64,000 bases of DNA from Humitalea rosea (GCF_003253705.1 NZ_QKYU01000005.1:124001-188000); one strand, 5' to 3'; positions 1 through 9,331 are shown, numbered from the stretch's first letter. Notes: a model not told the origin generated them from the letters alone. Numbers and translations: made by a program.

Positions 1-1
1 G

Positions 2-97
2 GCGCTGGTGATCTCCGGCACCCATGCGCTGGTGCCGGGGGCGGTGGATCTGGCGGCGCTGGAGCGGCTGGTCGCGGAGTCGCGCGCCGCCTCTTGA
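2..97 (+). CDS. DsbA-family thioredoxin-fold protein, C-terminal end only
   Basis: The window opens inside a gene whose last 31 residues can be read before a TGA at 95-97. The visible end includes a VPGAVDLAALERLV stretch. That matches the last strand, turn and helix of DsbA-like oxidoreductases, where a ..PGA.D...L..L pattern follows the cis-proline region. The CxxC active site lies outside the window, so the call rests on the tail alone. Its stop codon sits inside the -35 element proposed for the downstream copA promoter. Confidence 0.5.
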   Translation, partial: ALVISGTHALVPGAVDLAALERLVAESRAAS

Positions 98-126
98 CCT
101 TCCCATGATGGGAACCCTCATCTGAT
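94..126 (+). promoter_or_regulatory. CueR-type operator/promoter of copA-cueR
   Basis: A -35-like TTGACC (94-99) is followed directly by a perfect 7-1-7 dyad, TTCCCAT-G-ATGGGAA (100-114), and a poor -10 region (about 119-126). MerR-family metal activators bind such dyads within stretched -35/-10 spacers, and copper-responsive CueR sites are typically of the ACCTTCC..GGAAGG kind. The position, 42 bases before copA and with cueR in the same operon, suggests autoregulated copper induction. The -10 sequence is weak, as expected for an activator-dependent promoter. Confidence 0.7.
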
Positions 127-155
127 CCTGGCGCGCGCCGCCGGGAGATTTTTTC

Positions 156-2480
156 ATGACCACCACCAGCCTCGATCTTGGAATCGGGGGCATGACCTGT
201 TCGGCCTGCGCCGGGCGGGTGGAGCGCGCGGTGCGGGCGCTGCCCGGCGTCGCGGCGGCCTCGGTCAACCTCGCCTCGGAACGGCTGCGGGTGACCCTGG
301 CCGAGCCGCCGGCCACGGCCGCGGCGGTGGCGCAGGCGGTGTCCAAGGCGGGCTACGAGCCGGCGCTGGCGAGCCTGGACCTGGATGTGACCGGGATGAC
401 CTGCGCCTCCTGCTCCGGGCGGGTGGAGAAGGCGCTTCGGGCGGTGCCGGGGGTGCTTTCGGCCACGGTGAACCTCGCCAGCGACCGCGCGCGGGTGACC
501 ATGACGGCGCCGGCCGATGCGGCCGCGCTGGTCGCGGCGGTGACCCGCGCCGGCTATGGCGCGACGGTGCCGGAGGCGGCCGCCCCCGCCGCCCCGCGCT
601 CCGACCTCTGGCCGGTGCTGCTGGCCTGCGGGCTGGCGCTGCCGATGATCCTGATGCCCTTCGGGGTGCATGTGATGCTGCCGGGCTGGCTGCAACTGGC
701 GCTGGCGGCGCCGGTGCAGCTCTGGCTCGGCGCGCGCTTCTACCGCGCGGCCTGGGGCGCGTTGCGGGCGGGGACCGGCAACATGGACCTGCTGGTGGCG
801 CTCGGCACCTCCTCCGCCTTCGGGTTGAGCCTCGTGAACCTGTGGCGGGGCGGGGATCTGTATTTCGAGGCCTCGGCGGTGGTCATCGCCCTGGTCCTGC
901 TCGGCAAGCGCATGGAGGCGATGGCGCGGCGGGAGACGGGGGCGGCGATCCGCGCCCTGGCCGCGCTGCGCCCCGCCACCGCCCGGCGGCGGCTGGATGG
1001 GGTGGAGCGCGCCGTGCCGCTGGCCGAGCTTGCGATCGGCGATCTGGTGGTGGTCCGCCCCGGCGAGGCGATCCCGGTCGATGGCACGGTGCTGGAGGGC
1101 GTCTCCCAGGTCGATGAGGCGCTGCTGACCGGCGAGAGCCTGCCGATCGCCAAATCCCCCGGCGATGCGGTGGCGGGGGGGGCTGTGAACGGCGATGGCC
1201 AGTTGGTGGTCCGCACCACGGCGCTCGGCGCGGAAAGCATGCTCGGCCGCATCATCCGCCTGGTGGAGGACGCCCAGGCGACCCGTGCCCCGGTGCAGCG
1301 GCTGGTGGACCGGGTGGCGGCCATCTTCGTGCCCGTGGTGGTGGGGATCGCGCTGGTGACCCTGGCGGGCTGGCTCTGGGTGGGGGCCGGGGTGGATGTG
1401 GCGCTGCTGCATGCGGTGGCGGTGCTGGTCATCGCCTGCCCCTGCGCGCTCGGCCTCGCGACGCCCGCGGCGATCATGGCCGGCACCGGGGTCGCGGCGC
1501 GGCATGGCATCCTGCTGCGGGATGCGGCGGTGCTGGAACAGGCGCTGGCGGTCACGGTGGTCGCCTTCGACAAGACCGGCACCTTGACCGAGGGCCACCC
1601 CAGCCTGGTCGCCATGGAACCCGAGGATGACGCCATCCTGGCCCTGGCGGCGGCGGTGCAGGCCGGCAGCCTCCACCCGCTGGCCCGCGCCGTGACCGGC
1701 GAGGCGACGCGGCGCGGCCTGCCCATCCCCGCCGCGACCGCCGCCCGCGCCCTGCCGGGCCGGGGCGTGCAGGCCGAGGTCGGCGGCCGCACCCTGGTGC
1801 TGGGCACCGCGCGGCTGATGGGGGAGATGGGACTGGACATCAGCGCTTTCGCCGCCCGCGCGGCGGCGCTGGAGGCGGAAGGGCGCAGCCTCTCCTACCT
1901 GGCGGAACCCGGGACGGTGCTCGGGATGTTCGCCTTTGGCGATTCGATAAAGCCCGAGGCCGCGGCGGCCCTGGCCGCGCTGCGCCGGCAGGGGGTGCGC
2001 AGCCTGCTGCTGACCGGCGACAGCGCCGGCAGCGCCGCCGTGGCCGCGCGCGCCCTGGGGATCGACGAGGTCGCGGCCGGGCTGCTGCCGGGCGACAAGG
2101 CGGCCCGCATCGCCGCCCTGCGCGCGGCGGGCGAGGTCGTGGCCATGGTCGGCGACGGCATCAACGACGCGCCCGCGCTGGCGGCGGCGGATCTGGGGAT
2201 CGCCATGGGCTCGGGCAGCGATGTCGCGATGCAGACCGCGGGGATCACCTTGCTGCGCGGCGATCCGGGGCTGGTCCCCGCCGCGCTTGAGATCGCGCGG
2301 AAAATCCGCACGCGCATCTGGCAGGGGCTCGGCTGGGCCTTCGTCTTCAATGCGCTGGGGCTGCCGCTCGCGGCGTTTGGGCTGCTCAGCCCGGTGTTTG
2401 CCGGGGCGGCGATGGCGGCGTCCTCGGTGACGGTCGTGGTCAATGCGCTGTCGCTGCGCCGCTGGAGGCCGACCCCATGA
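156..2480 (+). CDS. copA: Copper-exporting P1B-type ATPase CopA
   Basis: This 774-residue inner-membrane pump exports Cu(I) using ATP. Two N-terminal metal-binding domains carry GMTCSAC (about residue 12) and GMTCASC (about 80). Then come the CPC membrane motif (about 428), the phosphorylated DKTGT (about 472), the P1B histidine in SLHPLA (about 506) and the hinge motif GDGIND (about 666). Length and order are normal for CopA. The start is set by GGGAG seven bases before the ATG. The gene lies behind a CueR-like operator and overlaps the regulator gene by four bases (ATGA), so the two are probably co-translated. Confidence 0.96.
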   Translation: MTTTSLDLGIGGMTCSACAGRVERAVRALPGVAAASVNLASERLRVTLAEPPATAAAVAQAVSKAGYEPALASLDLDVTGMTCASCSGRVEKALRAVPGVLSATVNLASDRARVTMTAPADAAALVAAVTRAGYGATVPEAAAPAAPRSDLWPVLLACGLALPMILMPFGVHVMLPGWLQLALAAPVQLWLGARFYRAAWGALRAGTGNMDLLVALGTSSAFGLSLVNLWRGGDLYFEASAVVIALVLLGKRMEAMARRETGAAIRALAALRPATARRRLDGVERAVPLAELAIGDLVVVRPGEAIPVDGTVLEGVSQVDEALLTGESLPIAKSPGDAVAGGAVNGDGQLVVRTTALGAESMLGRIIRLVEDAQATRAPVQRLVDRVAAIFVPVVVGIALVTLAGWLWVGAGVDVALLHAVAVLVIACPCALGLATPAAIMAGTGVAARHGILLRDAAVLEQALAVTVVAFDKTGTLTEGHPSLVAMEPEDDAILALAAAVQAGSLHPLARAVTGEATRRGLPIPAATAARALPGRGVQAEVGGRTLVLGTARLMGEMGLDISAFAARAAALEAEGRSLSYLAEPGTVLGMFAFGDSIKPEAAAALAALRRQGVRSLLLTGDSAGSAAVAARALGIDEVAAGLLPGDKAARIAALRAAGEVVAMVGDGINDAPALAAADLGIAMGSGSDVAMQTAGITLLRGDPGLVPAALEIARKIRTRIWQGLGWAFVFNALGLPLAAFGLLSPVFAGAAMAASSVTVVVNALSLRRWRPTP

Positions 2481-2902
2481 CCGCGACCATCGGCGAGGCC
2501 GCCGCGGCCTCGGGCGTTTCCGCCAAGATGATCCGGCATTACGAGGCGATCGGGCTGATCCCGGGGCCGCCCCGATCCGAAGCCGGCTACCGCCATTACG
2601 ACGGGCCGGCGATCCACAGCCTGCGCTTCATCCGCCGGGCGCGGGACCTCGGGTTTTCATTGGAGGAAGTGGGGCGGCTGCTGGCGCTGTGGCGCGACCG
2701 CAATCGCGCCAGCGCCGAGGTGAAGGCCGTGGCGCTCCAGCACATCGCCGAGCTGGAGGCCAAGGCCGAGGCTTTGCACGCCATGGCCGCGACCCTGCGG
2801 CACCTGGCGGCGCATTGCCATGGCGACGAACGGCCCGACTGCCCGATCCTTGAGGATATGGAGCGGGGCCAGGCCGCGGGCGTCAGCTTGCCGGGAAGAT
2901 GA
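2477..2902 (+). CDS. cueR: Cu(I)-responsive MerR-family regulator CueR
   Basis: This 141-residue regulator has an N-terminal MerR winged helix ([19 protein letters not shown]), a dimerisation helix (about residues 80-110), and two cysteines at about 114 and 122 with seven residues between them. That C-x7-C loop, followed by P-I-L, is the copper-binding loop of CueR, where two thiolates hold Cu(I). The gene overlaps the end of copA by four bases, so regulator and pump share a transcript. Its 3' end overlaps the convergent small secreted-protein gene by 20 bases. CueR is preferred over other MerR types because of the loop spacing and the copA link. Confidence 0.92.
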   Translation: MTATIGEAAAASGVSAKMIRHYEAIGLIPGPPRSEAGYRHYDGPAIHSLRFIRRARDLGFSLEEVGRLLALWRDRNRASAEVKAVALQHIAELEAKAEALHAMAATLRHLAAHCHGDERPDCPILEDMERGQAAGVSLPGR

Positions 2903-3206
2903 TCTCGCCCATGCCGACCGGCCTGAAGCCGGCGCTGCCGATGTTGGAGGTGCCGGTGACCTGGCCGCCGGCCGCGTTCTGCCAGACGCAGGTGATGACG
3001 GATTGCTCGGTCAGCGAGCTGGCCGGGACCACCGCCGGCGTCGAGGGCAGGCGGTAGACCACCTTGCCTTCATGCGTCACCTCGCAGGTGGCGGAGACCG
3101 GGGTCACGATCCGCACGTCGGACGAGGCCCGACGGTCGGGCTCCGCCGCATAGGCGGCCAGGGAGAGAAGGGTGGCCGCGGCGGCGAGGCTGTAGGTGGC
3201 GAACAT
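2883..3206 (-). CDS. Small secreted protein of unknown function
   Basis: This reads as 107 residues from an ATG preceded by a good GGAGGTG ribosome site; a longer upstream reading has no such site. The first ~20 residues form a signal peptide (MFATYSLAAAATLLSLAAYAA), so the product should be periplasmic or secreted. The mature part is about 85 residues with two cysteines (one in SATCEV, one in VITCVW) that could form a disulfide. Two aromatic/hydrophobic strands precede a C-terminal FPAS. I do not recognise the family. It converges on cueR with a 20-base overlap, but nothing in it shows a metal site. Confidence 0.6.
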   Translation of the reverse strand: MFATYSLAAAATLLSLAAYAAEPDRRASSDVRIVTPVSATCEVTHEGKVVYRLPSTPAVVPASSLTEQSVITCVWQNAAGGQVTGTSNIGSAGFRPVGMGEIIFPAS

Positions 3207-3280
3207 GATGAAAACACCTCCGAACGAATGAATGGGTCGTCCTGGAAGCGCGCCAGCCGGGTGAATGGTTGCAACACGGG

Positions 3281-3307
3281 CCCGGGAGCGGCGCTGCCGC
3301 CCCCGGG
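3281..3307 (-). terminator. GC-rich stem-loop after RNase E
   Basis: CCCGGG (3281-3286) pairs with CCCGGG (3302-3307), and inside it GCGGC (3288-3292) pairs with GCCGC (3296-3300) around a GCT loop. The hairpin begins 12 bases after the RNase E stop. No U-run follows on the minus strand, so it may act as a 3' end-stabilising structure or a weak intrinsic terminator. Confidence 0.45.
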
Positions 3308-3318
3308 ATGCTGTTCGG

Positions 3319-6300
3319 TCAGCGGTTCCACCAGCCCTTCTTGCGGGGGGCGGCGGCATCGGCCTCGGCACCGATGACGATGGGCTTCACCAACGGGCCC
3401 TGGGCCGGCTCCTCGCCGGGCTCCGGTGCCACGGCCTCGGCGGCGGCTTCCACCACCGGCTCGGCCGGGGCCACGGGCGGCGCTGCCTCAGGGGCGGGTG
3501 CCTCCAGGACGGGTGCCTCGGGGGCCGGCGCCTCAGGGGCCGCAGCCTCCGGGGCCGCCGCCTCAGGGGCCGCCACCTCCGGGGCAGGCGCGTCCGGGGC
3601 GCGGCGTGGGGCGCGGCGTGCCGGGGCCGCCACCGCGGCCTCGGCGGCTGCTTCCGCCGCGGCCATCACGTCGAAGATGTCGTCCAGCGTGCCGGCGAAG
3701 GGATCGGCCGGCGTCGGACCCGCATAGCGCGGGGCGACCGGGGCGGAGGGCGCCGGCGGCGCCGCGGCGGGGACGTCCTCCGCGCCAGGCTCGGCGCCGT
3801 CCTCGGACTCCGGCTCACCGCTGGCGCGGCCTTCCATCTCCTCACGCCGGCGACGGCCGCCACGGCGGCGGCGGCGGCGGCGCTGGGCCTCCTCGGCCGC
3901 GGCGGCATCGCTTTCGGCGTTGGGCTCGGTGCCATCGCCAGCCGGCGTGGCCGCAGCCTCGCTTGCTTCAGCCTCGCCTGCTTCGGCCTCGACCCGCGCG
4001 GGGCGGGGTTCACGCGGCGGGCGAGGGGTCTCGTCGCGCGCGGGGCGCGGCTCGGCCCCCTCGGCGGCCTCGCCATCCTCACGCCGGCCACCACGACGGC
4101 GGCCACGGCCACGGCCGCGGCGGGCGCTGTCGTCACGGGCGCGCGGGGCGTCCGCCCCGGCCTCGGCCTCGGGCGCCTCCTCGACGATCTCCTCCTCCTC
4201 CAGCTCGGCTTCCTCAACCGGTTCGGTGGCGGCGGTGTAGTCCATCCGCAGCGCCGAGCTGGGTGCGACCGGCAGCGGTGCGTTCGGATTGGCGGCCTTG
4301 GTCCGCTCGATGCGGAAGGCGGCGCCAAGCGCGGTCGGGTCGGCCTCGAACAGCACGCACATGCCGGTGCGGGCCTCGATCGCGGTCAGGCGGTCGCGCT
4401 TGCGGTTCAGCATGTGGATGGCGAGCGACGCGGACAGATGCACCCGGATTTCCGAGGCCCGGCGACGGGCGCCCTCTTCCTCGATCCCGCGCAGCACCTG
4501 GAGTGCGGCGCTGTCCTGGCCACGGACGATGCCGAGGCCCTGGCAATGCGCGCAGGTGATGAAGGCGTGTTCGGTCAGCGAGGGACGCAGCCGCTGGCGG
4601 CTCATCTCCAGCAGGCCGAAGTGGCTGATGCGGCCGACCTGGATCCGCGCGCGGTCGTGGCGCAGGGATTCCTTCAGCTTGCGCTCGACGAGCGCATCGT
4701 TGCGGGCGGATTCCATGTCGATGAAATCGATCACGATCAGCCCGGCGAGGTCGCGCAGCCGCACCTGGCGGGCGATTTCCTCGGCCGCCTCGGTGTTGGT
4801 GCGCAGCGCCGTGTCCTCGATGTGCCGGTCGCGGGTGGCGCGGCCGGAGTTCACGTCGATGGCGACCAGCGCCTCGGTCTGGTTGATGACGAGATAGCCG
4901 CCCGACTTGAGCTGGACGGTGGGCGACATCATCGCATCGAGGATCTGCTCGACGCCGTTCTTGGCGAACAGCGGAACCAGCGGGTCCTGATGCAAATGGA
5001 TCTTGCGTTCCTGCCCAGGCATCAGCATCCGCATGAAATCGCGGGCTTCTTTCCAGGCATCGTTGCCGGCAATCACGATTTCCTCGAAATCGCGGTTGTA
5101 GACGTCGCGCACGGAGCGCTTCAGCAGGTCTGCTTCCTCATAGATCAGCGCGGGCGCGGCCGAGGAGAGGGTGCGTTCGCGGATATGGTCCCAAAGCTGG
5201 ACCAGATATTCGCAGTCGCGCTTGATCTCGGGCTTGGGCCGGGCGGCGCCGGCGGTGCGGACGATCAGCGACATGCCATCGGGCAGGTTCACTTCCTCGA
5301 CGATCTCGCGCAGGCGGCGGCGATCGGTCGCGGAGGTGATCTTGCGCGAGACGCCGCCGCCACGCGGGCTGTTGGGCATCAGCACGGAGTAGCGGCCGGC
5401 GAGCGAGATGTAGGTGGTCAGGGCCGCGCCCTTGCCGCCGCGCTCTTCCTTGACGACCTGCACCAGCATGATCTGCCGGCGGCGGATGACTTCCTGGATC
5501 TTGTAGTGGCGCAGCAGGCGCGAGGGCACGCGGCGCTCGCGGGCTTGGTCCTCGCCGCGGTCGTCCTCATCGGCGTCCTCGCCACCCATGGTCTCGGGGG
5601 GAGGGGTGTCGTCGGCGCCGTTGTCGACCTCGACGGGGCCGGGGCGGTTGTTGTCGCGGCTTTCATGGCGGCGGCTGGAGCGGTGGGGCTCGCGCTCGCC
5701 GTTCGGCTCGGCCTGGGCCTGCGGCTCGGCCTCATCCGCGGCGGCGGTCGCCTCGGGTGCGGTGTCGCGGGCTTCGGCGCCAGCGGCTTCGGCGGTGTCG
5801 TCTTCGGGGGCGCCGTGGCGCACCTCCTCATTCATCGACATCGGCTGGGCGCGGGGCGGCGCGCCAGGGGTGGGCTCGCCAGGGGGGGGCTCGCCAGGGG
5901 GGGGCGCCTCGGCCACCGGGGGTTCGGGGGCGGCTTCAACCGGCGCGGCGTCCGGGGCGGCAGCCTCGACCGGCGCCACCTCTGCCGGGCCAGCTTCGAT
6001 CGGTGCGTCCTCGACCGGTGTGTCCTCCTCAGGGGCGTCCTCGGCGGCGGCATAGGGCTCGAAGGCGGCGGGGATGCCGGCCTCGGCCAGGACCTCGGCG
6101 GCCAAGGTGTCGCCATTGGCGGCGGCGGCCTGGAGCGATTCCTCCAGCGCGCTGGCCAAGGCGGCCTCATGCGCCGCATCCATCTCGTCCCGCGCCGCGT
6201 CCTCGGCCGCTTCGGCCGCCTGCATCTTCAGCAGACGTTCACGATCGGCGACCGGGATCTGGTAGTAGTCAGGATGGATTTCGCCGAAGGCGAGGAAGCC

Positions 6301-6498
6301 GTGCCGGTTCCCGCCGTATTCGACGAAGGCGGCCTGGAGGCTGGGCTCCACCCGGACCACCTTGGCCAAATAGATATTGCCCTTCAAAGGCAGACGGTCC
6401 GAGGATTCGATATCGAAATCATCGAGGCGGCTGCCGTCAAGCACCACAACCCGGGTTTCCTCGGGGTGGGATGCGTCGATCAACATGCGCTTGGTCAT
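3319..6498 (-). CDS. rne: Ribonuclease E/G family endoribonuclease (RNase E)
   Basis: This 1059-residue enzyme cuts mRNA and rRNA precursors and scaffolds the degradosome. It starts at MTKRMLIDASH, the typical family N-terminus; upstream in-frame sequence is low-complexity leader. The S1 domain begins at about residue 35 but is split by roughly 230 acidic Ala/Glu/Pro residues (about 92-320), as is usual in alphaproteobacterial RNase E, and resumes at RHYKIQEV. The catalytic aspartates are in AIDVNSGR (about 545) and VIDFIDME (about 588), and the zinc-link cysteines in CAHC (about 647). The C-terminal third is Arg-rich patches and Ala-Pro-Glu repeats ending in KGWWNR. Runs of eight G in 5881-5900 code Pro-Gly repeats. 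Confidence 0.95.
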   Translation of the reverse strand: MTKRMLIDASHPEETRVVVLDGSRLDDFDIESSDRLPLKGNIYLAKVVRVEPSLQAAFVEYGGNRHGFLAFGEIHPDYYQIPVADRERLLKMQAAEAAEDAARDEMDAAHEAALASALEESLQAAAANGDTLAAEVLAEAGIPAAFEPYAAAEDAPEEDTPVEDAPIEAGPAEVAPVEAAAPDAAPVEAAPEPPVAEAPPPGEPPPGEPTPGAPPRAQPMSMNEEVRHGAPEDDTAEAAGAEARDTAPEATAAADEAEPQAQAEPNGEREPHRSSRRHESRDNNRPGPVEVDNGADDTPPPETMGGEDADEDDRGEDQARERRVPSRLLRHYKIQEVIRRRQIMLVQVVKEERGGKGAALTTYISLAGRYSVLMPNSPRGGGVSRKITSATDRRRLREIVEEVNLPDGMSLIVRTAGAARPKPEIKRDCEYLVQLWDHIRERTLSSAAPALIYEEADLLKRSVRDVYNRDFEEIVIAGNDAWKEARDFMRMLMPGQERKIHLHQDPLVPLFAKNGVEQILDAMMSPTVQLKSGGYLVINQTEALVAIDVNSGRATRDRHIEDTALRTNTEAAEEIARQVRLRDLAGLIVIDFIDMESARNDALVERKLKESLRHDRARIQVGRISHFGLLEMSRQRLRPSLTEHAFITCAHCQGLGIVRGQDSAALQVLRGIEEEGARRRASEIRVHLSASLAIHMLNRKRDRLTAIEARTGMCVLFEADPTALGAAFRIERTKAANPNAPLPVAPSSALRMDYTAATEPVEEAELEEEEIVEEAPEAEAGADAPRARDDSARRGRGRGRRRGGRREDGEAAEGAEPRPARDETPRPPREPRPARVEAEAGEAEASEAAATPAGDGTEPNAESDAAAAEEAQRRRRRRRGGRRRREEMEGRASGEPESEDGAEPGAEDVPAAAPPAPSAPVAPRYAGPTPADPFAGTLDDIFDVMAAAEAAAEAAVAAPARRAPRRAPDAPAPEVAAPEAAAPEAAAPEAPAPEAPVLEAPAPEAAPPVAPAEPVVEAAAEAVAPEPGEEPAQGPLVKPIVIGAEADAAAPRKKGWWNR

Positions 6499-7139
6499 GG
6501 CGCGGGGTGCTCCCTGCCCCGGCGCGTGTCTCGCGTCGCGGGGCGGCAAGGGGTGGCGATCCCGGGGGGGTGACGGCACGGCACGACCTGGCGCTGCATG
6601 CGGCGCATGGTGCGGGCCCGTCCTTTCCCTCGGCGGGCCGCACAGGATGCGGCGGCCCGGTGGCGATACGCCGTGCTGGGTCGTGCCCCGGAAAGGCCCC
6701 GCAGCCCTTGAGGGCCACAGGCACGGTCGGGCCAGCAGCAGGCGCGCGAGACTATGACCTGACACGTCAGGTCGATCGCGCACCGGTTCGCGTGCGGCGG
6801 CGCCATCGGGGCTGCTGACGAACGGGCGGGCCCCTGCCAGAAAAGCGGGGTCGCTCCATGCCTGCAAGGCGCGGCCGCCCACCCCGTTTTCAGGGGCCAT
6901 ACGAGGGCGAAAGCCGATTGTGGTCCCCGACCCGGGTGAGGGTGGAGGCAAGCGACGTGCCGACGCGTCGGAGCGGCCTGCCCCGAATGCGCCGCCGGCG
7001 GCGCGTGCCGCCGGGGCGTTACACCATAGGCAGCGTCGCGCGACGGCGCAACCGGTCGGATTGGCGCACGACCTATGGTAGCCTCGCGCCATACGACTCG
7101 CCTCGCAGAGGCACCCCAAAGCCGGACAAGCGCGCCCCC
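6499..7139. other. Divergent intergenic region between rne and the amidase gene
   Basis: About 640 bases without a convincing gene; readings through it on both strands lack family features and consist of Arg/Pro-rich sequence. It holds a dyad with 7-base arms, GACCTGA (6756-6762) and TCAGGTC (6767-6773), a perfect 12-base palindrome CGTCGCGCGACG (7034-7045), and an inverted pair ACCATAGG (7023-7030)/CCTATGGT (7072-7079). The most reasonable reading is a long RNase E 5' leader plus the promoters of both genes. Confidence 0.5.
7023..7051 (-). promoter_or_regulatory. Candidate promoter reading toward rne
   Basis: On the minus strand TTGCGC (7051-7046) and TATGGT (7028-7023) are separated by exactly 17 bases, and the spacer contains the palindrome CGTCGCGCGACG. 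The -35 keeps only the TTG core; the -10 matches four of six consensus bases. It would give a leader of about 515 bases before the rne start. Long rne leaders mediate autoregulation in enterobacteria; applying that here is inference. Confidence 0.3.
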
Positions 7140-7913
7140 GTGACCCTGCACCGACGCCAATTCGCCGCCCTGATCCTCGCCATCGCCGGCATCGCGCCGG
7201 AGGAGGCCCTGGCCCAGGGCAGACGGCCCGCCCGCCGGGCGCCGCTGCCGCTGGTGGTGCTGGACGCGGGCCACGGCGGCCGCGATCCCGGCACCATCGG
7301 CACCGCGCGCCGCACCCGAGAGAAGATCATCACCCTGGCCGCGACGCTGGAGCTGAAGCGGCAGCTCGAACGCGGCGGCCGCTGCCGCGTCGCGGTGACC
7401 CGGTCGCGCGACGTTTTCGTGTCGCTCGGCCGGCGCGTCGATTTCGCCCGGCAGCGGCAGGCGAAGCTGTTTGTGTCCCTGCACGCCGATAGCGCCCCGG
7501 GCGCGCGCGGCGCCAGCGTCTATACCCTGAACGACCGCGCCTCGGACGCGCTTTCGGCCAATCTGGCGCGGCGGGAGAATGACGCCGACCGCGCCGGCGG
7601 GCTCAACATCCCCCCCGTCAGCCTCGAGGTCGCCCGCATCCTCATCAGCCTGGTCCAGGCCGAAACCCGCGCGGGGTCGGACCGCATGGCCCGGCTGACG
7701 GTGGATTCCCTCGGCGATGCGGTGCCGCTGCTGCCCAATACCCACCGGCAGGCGGGCTTCGCGGTGCTGAAGGCGCCGGATATCCCCTCGGTGCTGGTCG
7801 AGATGGGCTTCCTCTCCGATGCGCGGGACGAGGCGGCGCTGCGCCGGCCGGACCATCGCGCCAAGGTGGCCCAGGCGCTGGCGCGCGGGATCCACGCCTT
7901 CCTGGCGGCGTGA
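7140..7913 (+). CDS. N-acetylmuramoyl-L-alanine amidase (Amidase_3, AmiC-like)
   Basis: This zinc enzyme cleaves the amide bond between MurNAc and the stem peptide during septal peptidoglycan splitting. The GTG start at 7140 (257 residues) is chosen because it places a Tat-like signal (LHRRQFAALIL) at the N-terminus; longer upstream readings are Arg-rich and unlike the family. Zinc ligands are expected in LDAGHGGRDPG (about residue 41) and in the later LHADS, with the catalytic glutamate in VLVEMGFLS near the end. No AMIN or SPOR domain is present, so this is the short form. The stop codon lies within a strong hairpin. Confidence 0.9.
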   Translation: MTLHRRQFAALILAIAGIAPEEALAQGRRPARRAPLPLVVLDAGHGGRDPGTIGTARRTREKIITLAATLELKRQLERGGRCRVAVTRSRDVFVSLGRRVDFARQRQAKLFVSLHADSAPGARGASVYTLNDRASDALSANLARRENDADRAGGLNIPPVSLEVARILISLVQAETRAGSDRMARLTVDSLGDAVPLLPNTHRQAGFAVLKAPDIPSVLVEMGFLSDARDEAALRRPDHRAKVAQALARGIHAFLAA

Positions 7914-7964
7914 TGGGAGGGCGTCGCCCTCCCATCACGCCTCCAGGAAACCGGGTTTCCTGGA
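7910..7964 (+). terminator. Two tandem perfect hairpins after the amidase gene
   Basis: The first hairpin has a 13-base perfect stem (7910-7922 with 7926-7938) around a three-base loop and contains the amidase stop codon. The second has a stem of about ten pairs (7942-7951 with 7955-7964). No U-tract follows either one, so they probably act as a GC-type terminator or an RNA-end protector and may belong to the repeat element just downstream. Confidence 0.55.
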
Positions 7965-7990
7965 CCTTCCCCGCTTAAGGGGCGCTAAGG

Positions 7991-8091
7991 CATTTTCAAG
8001 TCAGGTGGAGTCACCTGACGACTCGGAAAATGCGGAAAAACAACAAGCTAGAGCGGGTGGAGTGAGCGCAAGCGAACGGAAACCGCGCTAG
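7991..8091. repeat. Composite palindromic intergenic element (REP/RIME-like)
   Basis: CATTTTC (7991-7997) and GAAAATG (8026-8032) enclose a perfect inner stem GTCAGGTG/CACCTGAC (8000-8007, 8012-8019). Beyond an A-rich linker, CTAGAGCGG (8048-8056) is mirrored by CCGCGCTAG (8083-8091) with one mismatch. This layout matches short intergenic palindromic repeats I recall as abundant in Acetobacteraceae and other alphaproteobacteria. Only one copy lies in this window. Its end overlaps the TAG stop of the convergent methyltransferase gene. Confidence 0.6.
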
Positions 8092-9293
8092 CGCCGCAAC
8101 ACGAACAGCGTGCCGGCCACCGGCACGCCCTGTTCCTCCCGCAACACCGCCGCATCCTGGGCCAGCACCGCGAAGCCCGCGGCCTCGGCCAGCCCCGCCA
8201 CATGCGCGGGCGCGTGGCGGTAGCGCATGCCGGGGCCGAGGGCGTAGGGCGCCACATCCCCCGTCTCCAGGCTGAAGGCGGCGATCCCGCCGGGGCGCAG
8301 CGCGGCGGCGATCAAGGGCAGCACCGGCGCCAGGTCGCCGAGGTAGTTCAACACATCCGCCGCCGCCACCAGATCCCAGGCCCCCGGCCGGGCGGGCAGG
8401 AATGCCATCAGATCGGCCTCGTGCAATGCGGCATAGATCCCCCGCGCGGCGGCGGCGGCCAGCATCCGGGGCGAGAGGTCCACCCCCTCCATCCGCGCGG
8501 CGAAGGGCTGCAGCTCCACCCCCGACAACCCGGTGCCGCAGCCGAGGTCGAGCACCTGGCGGCTGCCATCCGCCGCCACGCCGCAGGCCCTGAGCGCGCC
8601 GGCGAGCAGCAGCGGCGTGCCATAGCCGAGCCGGCCCTGGAGGTCGGCGTCGAAGCGCGCGGCATATTGGTCGAACAGCCCGCGCACGTAATCGGCCGGC
8701 GCCCGGTCCGGCGCCGGGCCCTGGCCGAGGGCCGCCAGCAGGAACCGCGCCTGCCGCGCCAGGGCGGCATCGGCCCCGGCGAGGGCCAGCGCCGCCTCGG
8801 CCGCCGCCTGCGCGCCCAGCGGGTCGCCCGCCTCGCGCCGGGCATGGGCCAGGGCCAGATGCGCCTCCGGCACCCGGGGATCGGTGGCGATGGCACGGGC
8901 GAGGGGCTCCAGCGCCCCGGCCGCATCCCCGCCCGCGGCCATCGCCTGGCCAAGGTTGCGCCAGGCCATGGCATTGGCCGGATCGGCCCTGACCGCGGCC
9001 CGCAGCGCTGCCACCGCACGGGGCAGGTGCCCGGCCTCAGCCAGGCTCGCGCCGAAATTCAGCAGGAACACCGCATTGCCCGGCCGCGCCCGCACCGCCG
9101 CCTCGGCATAGCGCAGGGCGGCGGCCAGATCGCCCTGTTGCCGGGCCGCCACGCCGAGCAGGTTCAGCGCATTCGCATCCCCCGGCCGCGCAACCAGCAC
9201 GGCCTTGTAGCGTTGCACCGCGCCGGCCAGATCGCCGGCGGCATGGCGCCGCGCAGCTTCCCGCAGCGTCGCCTCCGCATCTGCTTGCGCCAT
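8088..9293 (-). CDS. TPR-repeat class I SAM-dependent methyltransferase
   Basis: This protein has 401 residues from an ATG at 9293; a GTG two codons earlier is possible. The N-terminal half (to about 185) is a run of tetratricopeptide repeats with the usual A..P...A.....G pattern. The C-terminal half is a class I methyltransferase with a SAM-binding VLDLGCGTGLSG motif (about residue 253) and a post-I acidic residue in GVDLSPRML. The combination is the predicted methyltransferase family COG4976, whose substrate is generally unknown. The gene is divergent from opgC with only 38 bases between starts. The stop codon is supplied by the palindromic repeat described separately. Confidence 0.85.
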   Translation of the reverse strand: MAQADAEATLREAARRHAAGDLAGAVQRYKAVLVARPGDANALNLLGVAARQQGDLAAALRYAEAAVRARPGNAVFLLNFGASLAEAGHLPRAVAALRAAVRADPANAMAWRNLGQAMAAGGDAAGALEPLARAIATDPRVPEAHLALAHARREAGDPLGAQAAAEAALALAGADAALARQARFLLAALGQGPAPDRAPADYVRGLFDQYAARFDADLQGRLGYGTPLLLAGALRACGVAADGSRQVLDLGCGTGLSGVELQPFAARMEGVDLSPRMLAAAAARGIYAALHEADLMAFLPARPGAWDLVAAADVLNYLGDLAPVLPLIAAALRPGGIAAFSLETGDVAPYALGPGMRYRHAPAHVAGLAEAAGFAVLAQDAAVLREEQGVPVAGTLFVLRR

Positions 9294-9331
9294 TGCCACG
9301 CCCCGCCCAATACACAGCCAATCGAGGGACG

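Noticed and set aside
5875-5900. G8 tracts inside rne as a phase-variation switch
   Set aside because: They encode Pro-Gly repeats in the acidic insertion; a frame change would destroy an essential enzyme, so a switch is unlikely.
3265-6573. 1102-codon open frame on the plus strand opposite RNase E
   Set aside because: It has Gly/Arg/Leu/His-rich sequence with no domain and exists only because the G+C-rich third positions of rne leave few stops on the opposite strand. The RNase E reading has complete catalytic motifs.
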